Source of the DNA: Pelotalea chapellei
GTDB lineage: Bacteria > Desulfobacterota > Desulfuromonadia > Geobacterales > Pseudopelobacteraceae
DNA: 64,000 bases
Direction: 5' to 3'
Assembly (NCBI RefSeq): GCF_018531195.1
Contig: NZ_JAHDYS010000004.1
Location: 124,001 to 188,000 of the forward strand
The position numbers were made by a program, and so were the translations under genes. Numbering within the stretch: the first letter of the stretch is position 1; every line of letters starts with the position of its first letter. Of this stretch, positions 54,294 to 62,875 are shown piece after piece. The notes beneath the pieces were generated by a model. It was given only the letters and a program-made list of their open reading frames with translations. It was not told where the DNA came from and ran no database searches.

Positions 54294-55592
54294 ATGAAAA
54301 TACTGACACTCAATTGTTGGAGTCATTCGATAAAATACCACCTCTTTTCCTGGGACGACAGAGCGTTGCTGGCCATGGGAACAGTCGAGCGGGTAGGCCT
54401 GGGCAGCTCGTTCATCAGCCAGCAGATTCCGGGCCGCGAGCTTTTTTGTATGGGGACGGAATATAACGACCACCAGAGTGCCCTAGCCCTGATTATCGCC
54501 ACCCTGACAGACCCGCAGCAGGGTGTCATTGCAGACAGAGGGGAGATTTCAGCCGTAAGTCACCGGGTAGCGCATGGCGGCAGCCAATTCCGGCACTCGC
54601 TGCGTATTGACGACCAGGTCCTCGACTCCATCCGGAACCTGCAGCATCTGGCGCCGTTTCACTCGGTTCCCAACATCGCGGGCATCGAGGCCGCCATGTT
54701 TCACCTGCCTGCCATTCCCCACGTAGCGGTCTTCGATACCGCCTTCCACCTGTCCATGCCGGGCTGCGCTTACATATATCCTCTGCCATATGAATGGTAC
54801 GAAAAGCACGGCGTCCGCCGCTACGGTTTCCACGGTCCGTCACACCTCTACCTTTCGCGGCGGGCGGCGGTACTTCTCGACAAACCGGTCTATACCTGCA
54901 ACCTGATCACTGTCCACCTCGACCGGGGTGTCTCGCTGTGCGCCATCAGGAACGGCTTCTCCATGGATACCAGCATGGGAATGACACCTCTCGAGGGAAC
55001 GGTCATGGAGACACGCTGCGGTGATATCGATCCCGGCATCCAGTTCTATATCATGCAGAAGATGAACCTTTCGGCGTGTGAGCTGGAACAGATCCTCAAC
55101 AACAAAAGCGGCATATTCGGCATAACCGGACGGCACATGGAGCGGCAGCACTTTCTGAAGGCAGCCCTGGACGGGGACTCCCGCTGCAGATTGGCTCTCG
55201 ATATAGAAACCTACCGCATCAGGAAATACATCGGATCATACCTGGCGATTGTCGGACCTCTGGATGCAATCGTTATTACCACGGGTTCAGGTGTGCCAGA
55301 ATGGCCGGTAAGGGAGATGATGCTGGATGGACTTGATTGCTTCGGCATACAGCTCGACCGGGAGAGGAATCGGACAACTGGCTCGAAGCGGGAAGAGGTG
55401 GAAATCTCCGCTACCGACTCCCGGATAAGGGTCTTCGTCATTCCAACCAATGAAGAGCTTGTCCTTGCCGAGGATGCAGCAGCCATTCACTCCGGAGACT
55501 GTCACGACCACCTGCATTATGATTATTCCTTTGCCTGCGGCGACTTCGTTCCTTCTGTTTCCCTGGGGATAGGCACGGGTCTACCGTTATGA
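54294..55592 (+). CDS. Divergent acetate-kinase-family protein (paralogue 2), activity uncertain
   Basis: This 432-residue protein is very similar along its whole length to the one at 28753-30027. It keeps SHRVAHGG, the FDTAFH segment, PYEWYEKHGVRRYGFHG.SH, TPLEG, TRCGDIDP and VIPTNEEL of acetate kinases. It replaces the same sites: NCWSHSIKY for the N-terminal signature, HLDRG for the HLGNG phosphate loop, and GSGVP for the GIGEN adenosine loop. It follows the CoA-transferase gene by 100 bp including a hairpin. In ordinary acetate metabolism AckA partners Pta; here a CoA-transferase takes that place, and no pta is present. Start ATG 54294 has a weak AAAGAG site. Confidence 0.8.
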   Translation: MKILTLNCWSHSIKYHLFSWDDRALLAMGTVERVGLGSSFISQQIPGRELFCMGTEYNDHQSALALIIATLTDPQQGVIADRGEISAVSHRVAHGGSQFRHSLRIDDQVLDSIRNLQHLAPFHSVPNIAGIEAAMFHLPAIPHVAVFDTAFHLSMPGCAYIYPLPYEWYEKHGVRRYGFHGPSHLYLSRRAAVLLDKPVYTCNLITVHLDRGVSLCAIRNGFSMDTSMGMTPLEGTVMETRCGDIDPGIQFYIMQKMNLSACELEQILNNKSGIFGITGRHMERQHFLKAALDGDSRCRLALDIETYRIRKYIGSYLAIVGPLDAIVITTGSGVPEWPVREMMLDGLDCFGIQLDRERNRTTGSKREEVEISATDSRIRVFVIPTNEELVLAEDAAAIHSGDCHDHLHYDYSFACGDFVPSVSLGIGTGLPL

Positions 55593-55689
55593 GACGTAGA
55601 TGTGCATGCACGCCGGTATTGGAATCAGTACACCGTCAGACCAGGGAAGACAGTCACTTATCACATCACATTCATACGGAGCATCAGCA

Positions 55690-56184
55690 ATGGATAAGAC
55701 ACATGCAAACAGTACATGCAGCAACAGACCAGATCTAAGGGGAGAAATTAATTGGATCCCATTCGATGCCGCTGCATTCGTCGGTTCTTCACTTCGTTTT
55801 GTTTCCGGCGATCCCGAAGGCAATCGTTTTAGAGTCAGCTATTATCTGGACTCAACTCAACATCTCAAGGCAAAGGTATGGTTCGGTCCTGAGACTGAGG
55901 GGCCTCCCGGCCACGCCCACGGTGGGGCAATGGCCGCTGTGGTGGATGAGGTACTGGGGCTGGCCGCCTGGGCTGCCGGGTATTCGATAGTGGTCGGCAA
56001 TCTGAGCGTCAGTTTCCGAAACATGCTGCCGTTGCATAAGGTTGTCAGTGTGGAGACCAAGGTCGTATCCGCAGAGGGACGTAAAATAATGGTTCATGGC
56101 CGCATTTATTGCGAGAAAACTACGTATGCAGTTGGGGAATGTCTCTGTATCACCATTCAGCCCAAAAATATTAATATCAGATAG
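55690..56184 (+). CDS. PaaI-like hotdog-fold acyl-CoA thioesterase
   Basis: This 164-residue protein has the hotdog thioesterase core with the active-site loop GHAHGGAMAAVVDEVLG (HGG motif and the catalytic-type Asp) and VVGNLSVSFRNMLPL in the central strand. The length and HGG pattern fit PaaI/4HBT enzymes that release CoA from acyl or aryl thioesters. Start ATG 55690 follows GGAG; the longer frame from 55600 is not supported. It follows the acetate-kinase-like gene by about 97 bp and precedes marR. Confidence 0.85.
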   Translation: MDKTHANSTCSNRPDLRGEINWIPFDAAAFVGSSLRFVSGDPEGNRFRVSYYLDSTQHLKAKVWFGPETEGPPGHAHGGAMAAVVDEVLGLAAWAAGYSIVVGNLSVSFRNMLPLHKVVSVETKVVSAEGRKIMVHGRIYCEKTTYAVGECLCITIQPKNINIR

Positions 56185-56411
56185 GTAAGGGAGTGGATTC
56201 GTGAAGTCGGAAAATTCATATGAATTTGAATGCGTTCATTGCGTCCATTCCAGCTTATTTCTCCCTTGTGGAAGAGCCTTCTTCTGGCTGGCCACAACTT
56301 GATTCACCTGCTGGTAAAACATTAATGTTTACGAGGCTAATCTAATGTAGGTGTTTTCCAGGAATTGATCGTAGAGCGGTGATCCACGCGATTGCGAGAA
56401 CAGATAAACTA

Positions 56412-56438
56412 ATAGCAACACAATAAATAGAGTGCTAT
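56412..56438 (+). promoter_or_regulatory. Candidate MarR operator, autoregulatory copy
   Basis: ATAGCA-N15-TGCTAT lies 9 bp upstream of the marR start codon, which is the usual place for MarR self-repression. The same arms recur in the duplicated copy at 51658-51684. Confidence 0.5.
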
Positions 56439-56447
56439 CCATTATAT

Positions 56448-56912
56448 ATGAACATATCCAACACTAAAATCGATCGCAGCAACCTTCTCTATCATCTTGG
56501 ACTCCTGGCACGGCGCTGGCGCCAGGTTCTGGATAGTGAATTGAATGCCGCCGGATTGACGGATGCCACCTGGCGTCCCCTGCTGCACCTCCACATCCTT
56601 GGTGACGGCGTTCGCCAGAAAGACCTGGCGGCATCTGTCGGCATTGAAGGCCCCTCCCTTGTCCGCCTTATCGATACCCTGGTAACCAAGGGGCTGATCC
56701 AGCGCTCTGAAGATGGTACGGACCGTCGAGCGAAACAGCTCTGCCTGACGCCGGAAGGACAGCTGATCGTTGCCAGGATCAAGGGAATCGTAATGCCTCT
56801 TGAAAACGAACTTCTCAGCTCCTTCAGCGACAGTGACATCGCCCGCTTCGGACATTTCATCCTCTCCCTGGAATCAACCCTAAATGACGTGCGGAGTCGT
56901 GTGAAGCGATGA
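56448..56912 (+). CDS. MarR-family transcriptional regulator
   Basis: This 154-residue winged-helix regulator has the recognition region VRQKDLAASVGIEGPSLVRLIDTLVTKGLI and the wing SEDGTDRRAKQLCLTPEG, both typical of MarR. Such proteins usually repress efflux or aromatic-acid genes and release DNA when an organic-acid or phenolic ligand binds. ATG 56448 has little ribosome-site sequence before it. The stop overlaps the FUSC gene start (ATGA). Its own promoter and first codons are duplicated at 51652. Confidence 0.92.
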   Translation: MNISNTKIDRSNLLYHLGLLARRWRQVLDSELNAAGLTDATWRPLLHLHILGDGVRQKDLAASVGIEGPSLVRLIDTLVTKGLIQRSEDGTDRRAKQLCLTPEGQLIVARIKGIVMPLENELLSSFSDSDIARFGHFILSLESTLNDVRSRVKR

Positions 56913-58903
56913 TGCATCGCAACCTGCAGCTGCTTTTTCGCCGCGAGTGGCCACACCTGGTCCTTGCCGCCCGCGGGACCGTTGCCGCCATTGCCGCCCT
57001 GGCAGTGGCAGTCCTGCTGAAACTGGAGTGCCCTTACTGGGCGGCAATGACTGCGCTGATAGTCATCCAGCCTACTCGCGGACTGCTCCTGGAAAAGAGC
57101 TTTTATCGGCTGATCGGCACAGCCGCCGGTTCAGTGGCGGGAATGATGATGCTCCTTTCCTCCCGGTCGCCGGCCATGCTAACGATCCTGCTCGCCCTCT
57201 GGCTAGGGGCATGCGTTGGTGCCGGCAACCTGCAGTACGGTCTCCGTTCCTATGGTGCCATGGTGGCCGCCTGCACCGGCGCCGTCATTGCCATGGCCGG
57301 CTACAACAACCCACCCCACCTGCACGACCTGGTTTTCGGAAGAATCGCCTGCATTGTCATCGGAATCGTCATCTCAACGACGGTGACCCTGCTCTTTTCC
57401 CATGGCCGCTCGAAACGCGAACTGCTGGACCGCCTGCGCAGGGTTACCATTCAGAATATCGAATGGGTGGCGCTGCTTGTGCGTGGAGGGAATGACAAGG
57501 AATTGATTGCCCTGCGGCAAGAGCTCCTTGTAGAGATCGCTGACATCGAAGGCACCGTGGATGCCGCCTGGGCCGGCTCTCTGGACCTCAAACGCAGGAA
57601 GCGCCATATCAGAGATCTGATCGTCTCGCTGCTGACCCTTTTGGAAGCCGGCAAACTGGCCGGTGATCATCTGGTCCGGCAGGATTCGCGCCTCGCACCC
57701 TGGCGAGGATCCCTTGCCCGGCACCTGGAAGACGTTGCACTGCACCTGGCCGAACAGGGATCAACCAGACCTGATATTACCGAGATGAGACTGGTTCTGT
57801 CCGAAACAAGTATCCGCGCCCCCCTGCTGGGTGAGACATTGGGTGAACTGATCAATGCACTACAACTCGTCATGGATGAGTGGGACACAACAACACCTCA
57901 AATCGAAAGACCGGCCAGTACCAGGTTCGTACGACACCGCGACTGGCAGGAGGCAGGGCGTGCGGCAATCCGGGCTGCGGCAGCCATATCCGCAGTCGGT
58001 ATTGTCTGGCACATGACCGGTTGGGATGGAGCCCCACTCATGATGATGGCAACATCTATCATGGTCAGTATTTTCTCCACGCATGACCGCCCGTCAGTCA
58101 TGCTTTCTCATATTTTCCGGGGGGCCTCGCTCGGCGTTGCAGCGGCCTTTCTCTGCCGACTGTTCCTGCTACCGGGAACCAGTAACACGCTCACCCAGGC
58201 GGTCATCATCGTTCCCTTTCTCATGGTCGGCATTGTTGCCCTCTCCCATCGCCGGACAGCTCTTGGGGCCATGGACTACCTGCTCTTTTTCCTGTTTGTC
58301 ATGCAGCCGGGATTGCCCGCCGTCCCTCCACCTAGCAGCTTTGTGGCGGGCGGGTTCGCCTGCCTGGGAGGAATCGCTGTTGCCATCCTTGCTTTCCGCT
58401 TCCTCTTGCCGATCGATCCTGCCAGACGGCTGCGTTCAATCATGATCGCCATAGTCCACGATCTGAACAGTATGGCTGCAGCGGATTCACTCCTGCTGGT
58501 GGAGAAGTGTAGAGCCCGGACGCACCACAGGGTCCTGCGCATGCTCGCCAACGCCAGAAAACTGGATGAGGATCTAAATCCTATCGTGGAGGGGGGACTC
58601 GCAACCCTGGCCATCGGCAGGTACCTGCAACGGTTGAGAGAAGCCGAAAGGGCCGATGGAATTCCCCCGGAGGCATTGGGCGCCATCCGGGAATCCATGC
58701 TAAAGCTCATCGCGGCTATTCCGCAAACAAGAGAAATATTGTCGATACTGGAAGATGTCTCCACAACCCTCAGCAGGGCAGTGGAAGCCAATCACGCAAA
58801 TTATGACTCATCAGTTCAGGCAGCCCTCCTGCACATTCGTGATGAACAACCTCCGGCGCAATTGCCGTTTGTTACGAGGAAAAATTGTCAATGCCATACC
58901 TGA
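56909..58903 (+). CDS. FUSC/AaeB-type aromatic acid exporter family membrane protein
   Basis: This 664-residue inner-membrane protein has two similar halves, each with a block of about 4-6 helices followed by a soluble helical region. The first block is near residues 18-160 (including YWAAMTALIVIQPTRG, a FUSC signature), the second near 350-500. This matches YccS/YhfK/AaeB, of which AaeB pumps hydroxybenzoic acids out of E. coli. An AaeA-type periplasmic partner is not present. Translational overlap with marR suggests that the regulator controls this pump. Confidence 0.85.
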   Translation: MMHRNLQLLFRREWPHLVLAARGTVAAIAALAVAVLLKLECPYWAAMTALIVIQPTRGLLLEKSFYRLIGTAAGSVAGMMMLLSSRSPAMLTILLALWLGACVGAGNLQYGLRSYGAMVAACTGAVIAMAGYNNPPHLHDLVFGRIACIVIGIVISTTVTLLFSHGRSKRELLDRLRRVTIQNIEWVALLVRGGNDKELIALRQELLVEIADIEGTVDAAWAGSLDLKRRKRHIRDLIVSLLTLLEAGKLAGDHLVRQDSRLAPWRGSLARHLEDVALHLAEQGSTRPDITEMRLVLSETSIRAPLLGETLGELINALQLVMDEWDTTTPQIERPASTRFVRHRDWQEAGRAAIRAAAAISAVGIVWHMTGWDGAPLMMMATSIMVSIFSTHDRPSVMLSHIFRGASLGVAAAFLCRLFLLPGTSNTLTQAVIIVPFLMVGIVALSHRRTALGAMDYLLFFLFVMQPGLPAVPPPSSFVAGGFACLGGIAVAILAFRFLLPIDPARRLRSIMIAIVHDLNSMAAADSLLLVEKCRARTHHRVLRMLANARKLDEDLNPIVEGGLATLAIGRYLQRLREAERADGIPPEALGAIRESMLKLIAAIPQTREILSILEDVSTTLSRAVEANHANYDSSVQAALLHIRDEQPPAQLPFVTRKNCQCHT

Positions 58904-59232
58904 GATTCAAAGGATTTGATGAAGAGTTTGTGCGACAGCAGGCACCGCTGTTCGTGGAGGAATTTTCCCGTGCAGCGGCCGTTCCACGGGAAATTGTAAA
59001 AGTTGAGCTGCTCAGCATCACGCAGATAACGCCTACGCCCCGCTCGCTCGAAATATATATGTTTCCGCGGACACAGGAAAAACATGACGCCATTGCTGCA
59101 ACACTTCATGCCATTCTCAGCAGGCACGGTTGTGGGGATGTTCACATCTTCTTTGTTCTGCTCGCTCCCTCCCTGTACTACAAGGAAGGAATGCCTTTAC
59201 AGGACATCAGCTGGCTGCCGGCAAGTTCTTGA
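58891..59232 (+). CDS. DUF1904 protein (tautomerase-like)
   Basis: This 113-residue protein begins Met-Pro-Tyr-Leu-Arg-Phe, a DUF1904 opening. If Met is removed, the N-terminal Pro would be placed as in tautomerases of the 4-oxalocrotonate/MIF superfamily. No known substrate. ATG 58891 overlaps the end of the FUSC gene by 13 bp; a TTG two codons earlier has a better-spaced GAGG but would bury the Pro. It is part of the marR-FUSC transcript. Confidence 0.75.
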   Translation: MPYLRFKGFDEEFVRQQAPLFVEEFSRAAAVPREIVKVELLSITQITPTPRSLEIYMFPRTQEKHDAIAATLHAILSRHGCGDVHIFFVLLAPSLYYKEGMPLQDISWLPASS

Positions 59233-59249
59233 ACAGGAATGTTTACAAC

Positions 59250-60452
59250 ATGAATTCACGTAGAAATTCAACTGGCGGCTTGCTCCTGACCGCATGCATC
59301 ATCAGCTTCGTCTGCTTCTTCGGTTCCTATATGCGGATTCCGATCGTCCCGCTGTTCGCCACGTCGCTCGGCGCCGACACGGTGCAGGTGGGAATGATAA
59401 ACGGCGCGTTCATGCTGATGGCGGGTGCGCTCTCCATACCGTCGGGACTCATCTCGGACCGGCTTGGGCGCAGACTGCCGCTGCAGGGAGGAATGATCCT
59501 GCTAGCCGGTTCATCGTTTCTGCTCTACTGGTGCAGCAGCCCGTTACAGATGGCCGTCATTTATCTGCTGTTTGGTGTGGGGCTTTCAGCCTTTTCACCC
59601 ACCCTCATGTCCTATGTGGCTGATGTCACACCGCCTGAGATGCTGGGGCAGGCCTACGGCTGGTATACCATGGCTTTGTACGGCGGCATGACACTCGGTC
59701 CGGCTGCCGGCGGCTTCCTTGGGACGGCACTTGGGCTGCGGCCGGTGTTCCTCGTTGCTGGCGGGTTGGTCTTCATCATGTTTTTCGTTGCGCTCTTCTT
59801 CCTTCCTACCCACCCGGCTCACGATCGTGATGGCCTGGCTTCGCCTGCCATCATGCCTTTACTGAAAAGCCTTATGAGCAATCGCCCGCTGGTGGCCTGT
59901 CTGGTCGCCACACTCGGCGGTTGTTTCGGCTTCGGTATGTTTGTCACCTTCATGCCTCTCTACATCCGGAGCCAAGGCATGACTACGGGGGCGGTGGGGT
60001 TCGTTTTTGCAACCCAGGCCCTGGCCAATGCACTTTCGCGTCTGCCTGCCGGTCGGCTCTACGATCGGGTAAAGAACCGGAGTCTCCTCGTAACCGGCGG
60101 GCTGGCTGTTTTTGCCCTGGCACTGGCAGCCTTCGGGCTCTGTCACTCGGTGGTGTCGCTGATGGCCGCTGCGGCAGTGATGGGGGTCAGCATGGGAGTA
60201 GCCTTCACGGTTATCTGCGCACTGATTGCCGATGTTGTACCGCGGGAAATGCGGGGACTCGCCATGGGATGCTACAACACCAGCGTCTATGCCGGCATGA
60301 TGCTCTGTTCGGTTGGCATGGGGATGGTCATCAAAGGGGAGGGTTTTCGGGCCGGCTTTTTCCTGAGTGGTGCAGTGGGGATGATTGTACTATTGCTGTT
60401 CAGATTTCTTTATCGCCAACCTGCATCGGTCATATCCTGCATTCGATCATAG
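59250..60452 (+). CDS. Major facilitator superfamily (MFS) transporter
   Basis: This 400-residue membrane protein has about twelve hydrophobic helices in two halves of six. The MFS loop 2-3 motif is seen as GLISDRLGRRLP, and the mid-protein repeat as RLPAGRLYDRVKNR. The pattern is that of drug/proton antiporters. It starts 17 bp after the DUF1904 gene with a weak AGGA site and ends the plus-strand cluster, facing the SOUL gene. The likely role is export of a small organic compound, with unknown specificity. Confidence 0.9.
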   Translation: MNSRRNSTGGLLLTACIISFVCFFGSYMRIPIVPLFATSLGADTVQVGMINGAFMLMAGALSIPSGLISDRLGRRLPLQGGMILLAGSSFLLYWCSSPLQMAVIYLLFGVGLSAFSPTLMSYVADVTPPEMLGQAYGWYTMALYGGMTLGPAAGGFLGTALGLRPVFLVAGGLVFIMFFVALFFLPTHPAHDRDGLASPAIMPLLKSLMSNRPLVACLVATLGGCFGFGMFVTFMPLYIRSQGMTTGAVGFVFATQALANALSRLPAGRLYDRVKNRSLLVTGGLAVFALALAAFGLCHSVVSLMAAAAVMGVSMGVAFTVICALIADVVPREMRGLAMGCYNTSVYAGMMLCSVGMGMVIKGEGFRAGFFLSGAVGMIVLLLFRFLYRQPASVISCIRS

Positions 60453-60466
60453 CGACTTTGGCAGTA

Positions 60467-61099
60467 TCACTTATCACCTGCAGTCACCGGAATCATGATT
60501 TCGTTGCGACGCATAAACCAAAGAGTAAAAGGTGGGTTGTAACGAGCCCAGATCGGTTCACCGGTAACGGTGTAGCGGTTATCTTTGATCCATTTTTCCA
60601 GTTTGTCTTTGTTGAGCAGATACTTCTCCTCACTCCAGGAACCGGAATATCGAACGGCAGCCACCCGGCGACCGGGAACCTGCCGCAGCTTAATCTTTGG
60701 ATCATCTGGAACAGGCAGGGTTTCCATGGTGAATGAGGCCGGCATCATGAAACTGACGGCCCACTTTCCCTGTATACTCTGCTGACTGACCGGAGCGGTC
60801 ATGGCTATTTTCTCTCCCTCCTGTTCCTGCGAAACAGGAGCCGTCATAGTAATCTTTTTGCGAGATTTGTTGTCACCGGATATGTAGCGGAAAAGCGGTC
60901 TGAATGCCTTGTTACCGGCACCTTTCAAGTCGCCGTCGACAATGATCTCCGCCAGGATCTGGGGCGGGTAGTCGCGCAACTCGAAGATATCGTCGCTTTT
61001 CAGCAGAGTGTAGGGGGCTTCTTCAGTTGCCATGGCAATGGTCGCTCCTGTGAACAGCAGTAATAGTATGGCCGTGATCAATCCGATCAGTATATTCAT
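60467..61099 (-). CDS. SOUL heme-binding family protein, exported
   Basis: This 210-residue protein has an N-terminal hydrophobic segment (about residues 4-23, ending TIAMA), either a signal peptide or an anchor. The SOUL domain follows: FELRDYPPQILAE, the GAGNKAFRPLFRYISG block, two KITMTAPVSQ-type loops and FMMPASFTMETLPVP. SOUL proteins bind heme or tetrapyrrole in some cases. The start overlaps the DUF1499 stop (ATGA), so the two are made together. Confidence 0.9.
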   Translation of the reverse strand: MNILIGLITAILLLLFTGATIAMATEEAPYTLLKSDDIFELRDYPPQILAEIIVDGDLKGAGNKAFRPLFRYISGDNKSRKKITMTAPVSQEQEGEKIAMTAPVSQQSIQGKWAVSFMMPASFTMETLPVPDDPKIKLRQVPGRRVAAVRYSGSWSEEKYLLNKDKLEKWIKDNRYTVTGEPIWARYNPPFTLWFMRRNEIMIPVTAGDK

Positions 61100-61554
61100 G
61101 GTTTTACCTCCACCGGTGAAAATCCACGACGGATATTCTCCATACGGCTGCGGTTTTTGCCCAGATCCGAATACCCCAACCGCGATGAGGATCGGACGTG
61201 TATGACTCGCCCAGCCCTGTCCAGCAGAAATTCTCCATCGTCAACAAACAACATCGTTCGCAACTCGACCCGCAGATAGCCCGAACTTTCCTCGATAACA
61301 ACAGTGTCGTTGCGCTGCACCAGAATCTGCTTCAGCCGTGCAAATGCGGCATCAGGATCGCCATTGAATGCCAGCGGTGCAATACTGTGCCGCTCATCGG
61401 AAGCCTGACTGGACACACAGTTGGGCGACGACGGACAGGAAGACAAACTCTCGCCCCGCACCCCCAGATTGCTCGGGCGTTCCCCGGCGCAGGCTGCCAG
61501 TAGGCCTGAAAATGCACACATGACGATGCCCCTTCCTCGCAACCTTACTATCAT
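61096..61554 (-). CDS. DUF1499 lipoprotein-like protein
   Basis: This 152-residue protein has a signal sequence with a lipobox-like GLLAAC (about residues 17-22), then the DUF1499 domain: CPSSPNCVSSQA, the FARLKQIL helix, and LRVELRTMLFVDDGEFLLD. In many bacteria DUF1499 proteins sit beside SOUL proteins, as here. The function is not established. GGAGG precedes ATG 61554. Confidence 0.85.
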   Translation of the reverse strand: MIVRLRGRGIVMCAFSGLLAACAGERPSNLGVRGESLSSCPSSPNCVSSQASDERHSIAPLAFNGDPDAAFARLKQILVQRNDTVVIEESSGYLRVELRTMLFVDDGEFLLDRAGRVIHVRSSSRLGYSDLGKNRSRMENIRRGFSPVEVKP

Positions 61555-61784
61555 TGACTGCCTCCACGTTTCAATTCAGCCATCAACGTTACCACCGCCA
61601 GCTCTGGGTGATGACAAATGGCAGTATTGCTCACGACTGGATATATGCCAGGTTTCTGCTGCCAGGACAGGTTGAGCAGCTGCTCGCTACGGTTCATGGC
61701 GAGCAGCGCTTTGGCGGTGGTCGTGCGGAAGGAAATTTTTTCCTCTTTAATTGGCAACACAAACCAAAGCGCATCAGTCCTCAC
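61551..61784 (-). CDS. Possible small protein (77 aa) upstream of DUF1499
   Basis: This frame begins at GTG 61784 and ends with TGA overlapping the DUF1499 start codon by 4 bases. That overlap is the only real support. Its start has no convincing ribosome site. The sequence (SFRTTTAKALLAMNRSEQ, SNTAICHHPELAV) matches nothing I recognise, with no signal or membrane segment. It may be a chance frame. Confidence 0.3.
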   Translation of the reverse strand: MRTDALWFVLPIKEEKISFRTTTAKALLAMNRSEQLLNLSWQQKPGIYPVVSNTAICHHPELAVVTLMAELKRGGSQ

Positions 61785-62002
61785 CCCATCATTTTCTAGA
61801 AGCAGACTTTACTCAGCTATTATAATGTAGCGGCTATTATAGATGGTTACTATAGTTTGTCAGAGAAACATTTACAGTTAAAAACTCTGCCGCGACAGCA
61901 CCGGATACAGCTCAGGGAAAACAGCTGGCGGCATGGAGGGATGCGGAGCAATGTGACCTGCAATCTGGTGGCAATAAAGGGTACTTTCACACCAGACAAA
62001 AC

Positions 62003-62046
62003 AAAAAAAGGGAGCTACGAACTTAATCGTAACTCCCTGTTTTTTC
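62003..62046. terminator. Rho-independent terminator of tRNA-Asn (bidirectional)
   Basis: A 12-bp stem with one mismatch (AGGGAGCTACGA paired with TCGTAACTCCCT, 62009-62038) and a 6-nt loop is followed on the minus strand by seven T residues, directly after the tRNA. A T-run on the plus side allows termination in both directions. Confidence 0.8.
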
Positions 62047-62122
62047 TGGCTCCCCAACCCGGACTCGAACCAGGGACAAGGTGATTAACAGTCACCTGCT
62101 CTACCGACTGAGCTATTGGGGA
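62047..62122 (-). tRNA. tRNA-Asn (anticodon GTT)
   Basis: The minus-strand sequence folds as a standard 76-nt cloverleaf: acceptor TCCCCAA/TTGGGGA, D arm GCTC...GAGC, anticodon stem GGTGA/TCACC around CTGTTAA (anticodon GTT), T arm CCTGG-TTCGAGT-CCGGG, discriminator G and an encoded CCA end. Confidence 0.96.
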
Positions 62123-62173
62123 ATATGATCTTTTGGAAACCTGTCAAGACGGGCCGTCCAAAAGGTAAGCGGG

Positions 62174-62203
62174 TTTATACCATCAGTTCCAAAGAGCTGT
62201 CAA
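62174..62203 (-). promoter_or_regulatory. Sigma-70 promoter of tRNA-Asn
   Basis: On the minus strand a perfect TTGACA (62198-62203) is followed after 18 bp by TATAAA (62174-62179). Transcription would start near 62167, about 45 bp before the mature tRNA. Confidence 0.75.
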
Positions 62204-62282
62204 TACCAAATAATCATAGTTGCAAAAAGTCGGGAGAGTTTTTTCTTCACCCCCGAATACACTGCCCTGGCAGCAGACCGTG

Positions 62283-62310
62283 GAATACTCAACAGTTTTG
62301 TTGAATATTC
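62283..62310. promoter_or_regulatory. 28-bp imperfect palindrome upstream of the HMA-DUF2318 operon
   Basis: GAATACTCAACA and TGTTGAATATTC, with one mismatch between the arms and 4 bp between them, lie 133 bp upstream of the HMA gene. The A/T-rich symmetric form is like operators of small winged-helix metalloregulators, but no regulator gene is in view. Confidence 0.4.
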
Positions 62311-62442
62311 TCCTGTTATTTTCTCACGCTGAGATCCACGTTTCTATTATACTGCAATTACAGTAGAATTCTTGAAGACCGACTTGGCATAGTACTTGAT
62401 AATGTAGGAAACACATCCTGAAATACAGAAAAAGAGGACCCA

Positions 62443-62859
62443 ATGAAAAACAAGATAATCAATGCCATTCTGATCCTGCTGGTGGGCACCCTGCTGACGG
62501 TATTGGCGTTATATGTCAGAACAGGCGCAACTATCGATTCAGTTGCTGTCCTGAAAACAGGGGGCATGACCTGCAGCAGCTGCTCCAGCAAGATTTCCAA
62601 GGCACTGGAAACAGAAAAAGGCGTTGCCGCTGTTGAAGTAGACGTGCCGGGTGGCTGGGTGATCATCGGCTATGACTCCCATGCTGCGAAACCGGAGCTA
62701 TTGTCCGGCCGGGTGAAGGAAACCGGCTTTACCAATGTTGTTCAAACCGTCCTGACCCCGGAACAGTTCAAGCAGATCACAGGCCGAAACATCGGGCAGA
62801 ACGTACCACGATCCGGCTGCTGCGGTAGCGGCGGATGCAATACAAAAAACAGAAGTTAA
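62443..62859 (+). CDS. Membrane-anchored heavy-metal-associated (HMA) domain protein
   Basis: This 138-residue protein has an N-terminal transmembrane helix or uncleaved signal (about residues 5-25). An HMA ferredoxin-like domain follows with the metal-binding motif GMTCSSC (about 41-47), and the tail contains CCGSGGC. Such domains bind Cu(I), Zn or Hg and hand them to partners. It is the first gene of an operon with the DUF2318 protein and an ABC permease, so it may carry a metal ion outside the inner membrane for that system. Confidence 0.85.
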   Translation: MKNKIINAILILLVGTLLTVLALYVRTGATIDSVAVLKTGGMTCSSCSSKISKALETEKGVAAVEVDVPGGWVIIGYDSHAAKPELLSGRVKETGFTNVVQTVLTPEQFKQITGRNIGQNVPRSGCCGSGGCNTKNRS

Positions 62860-62875
62860 CCAAAAGGAGCGAGTA

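Noticed and set aside
61857-62084. Plus-strand open frame through the tRNA terminator
   Set aside because: No ribosome site, runs through a terminator and antisense to tRNA-Asn; treated as chance.
62384-62400. TTGGCATAGTACTTGAT upstream of the HMA gene, resembling a sigma-54 promoter
   Set aside because: The -12 element reads GA in place of GC.
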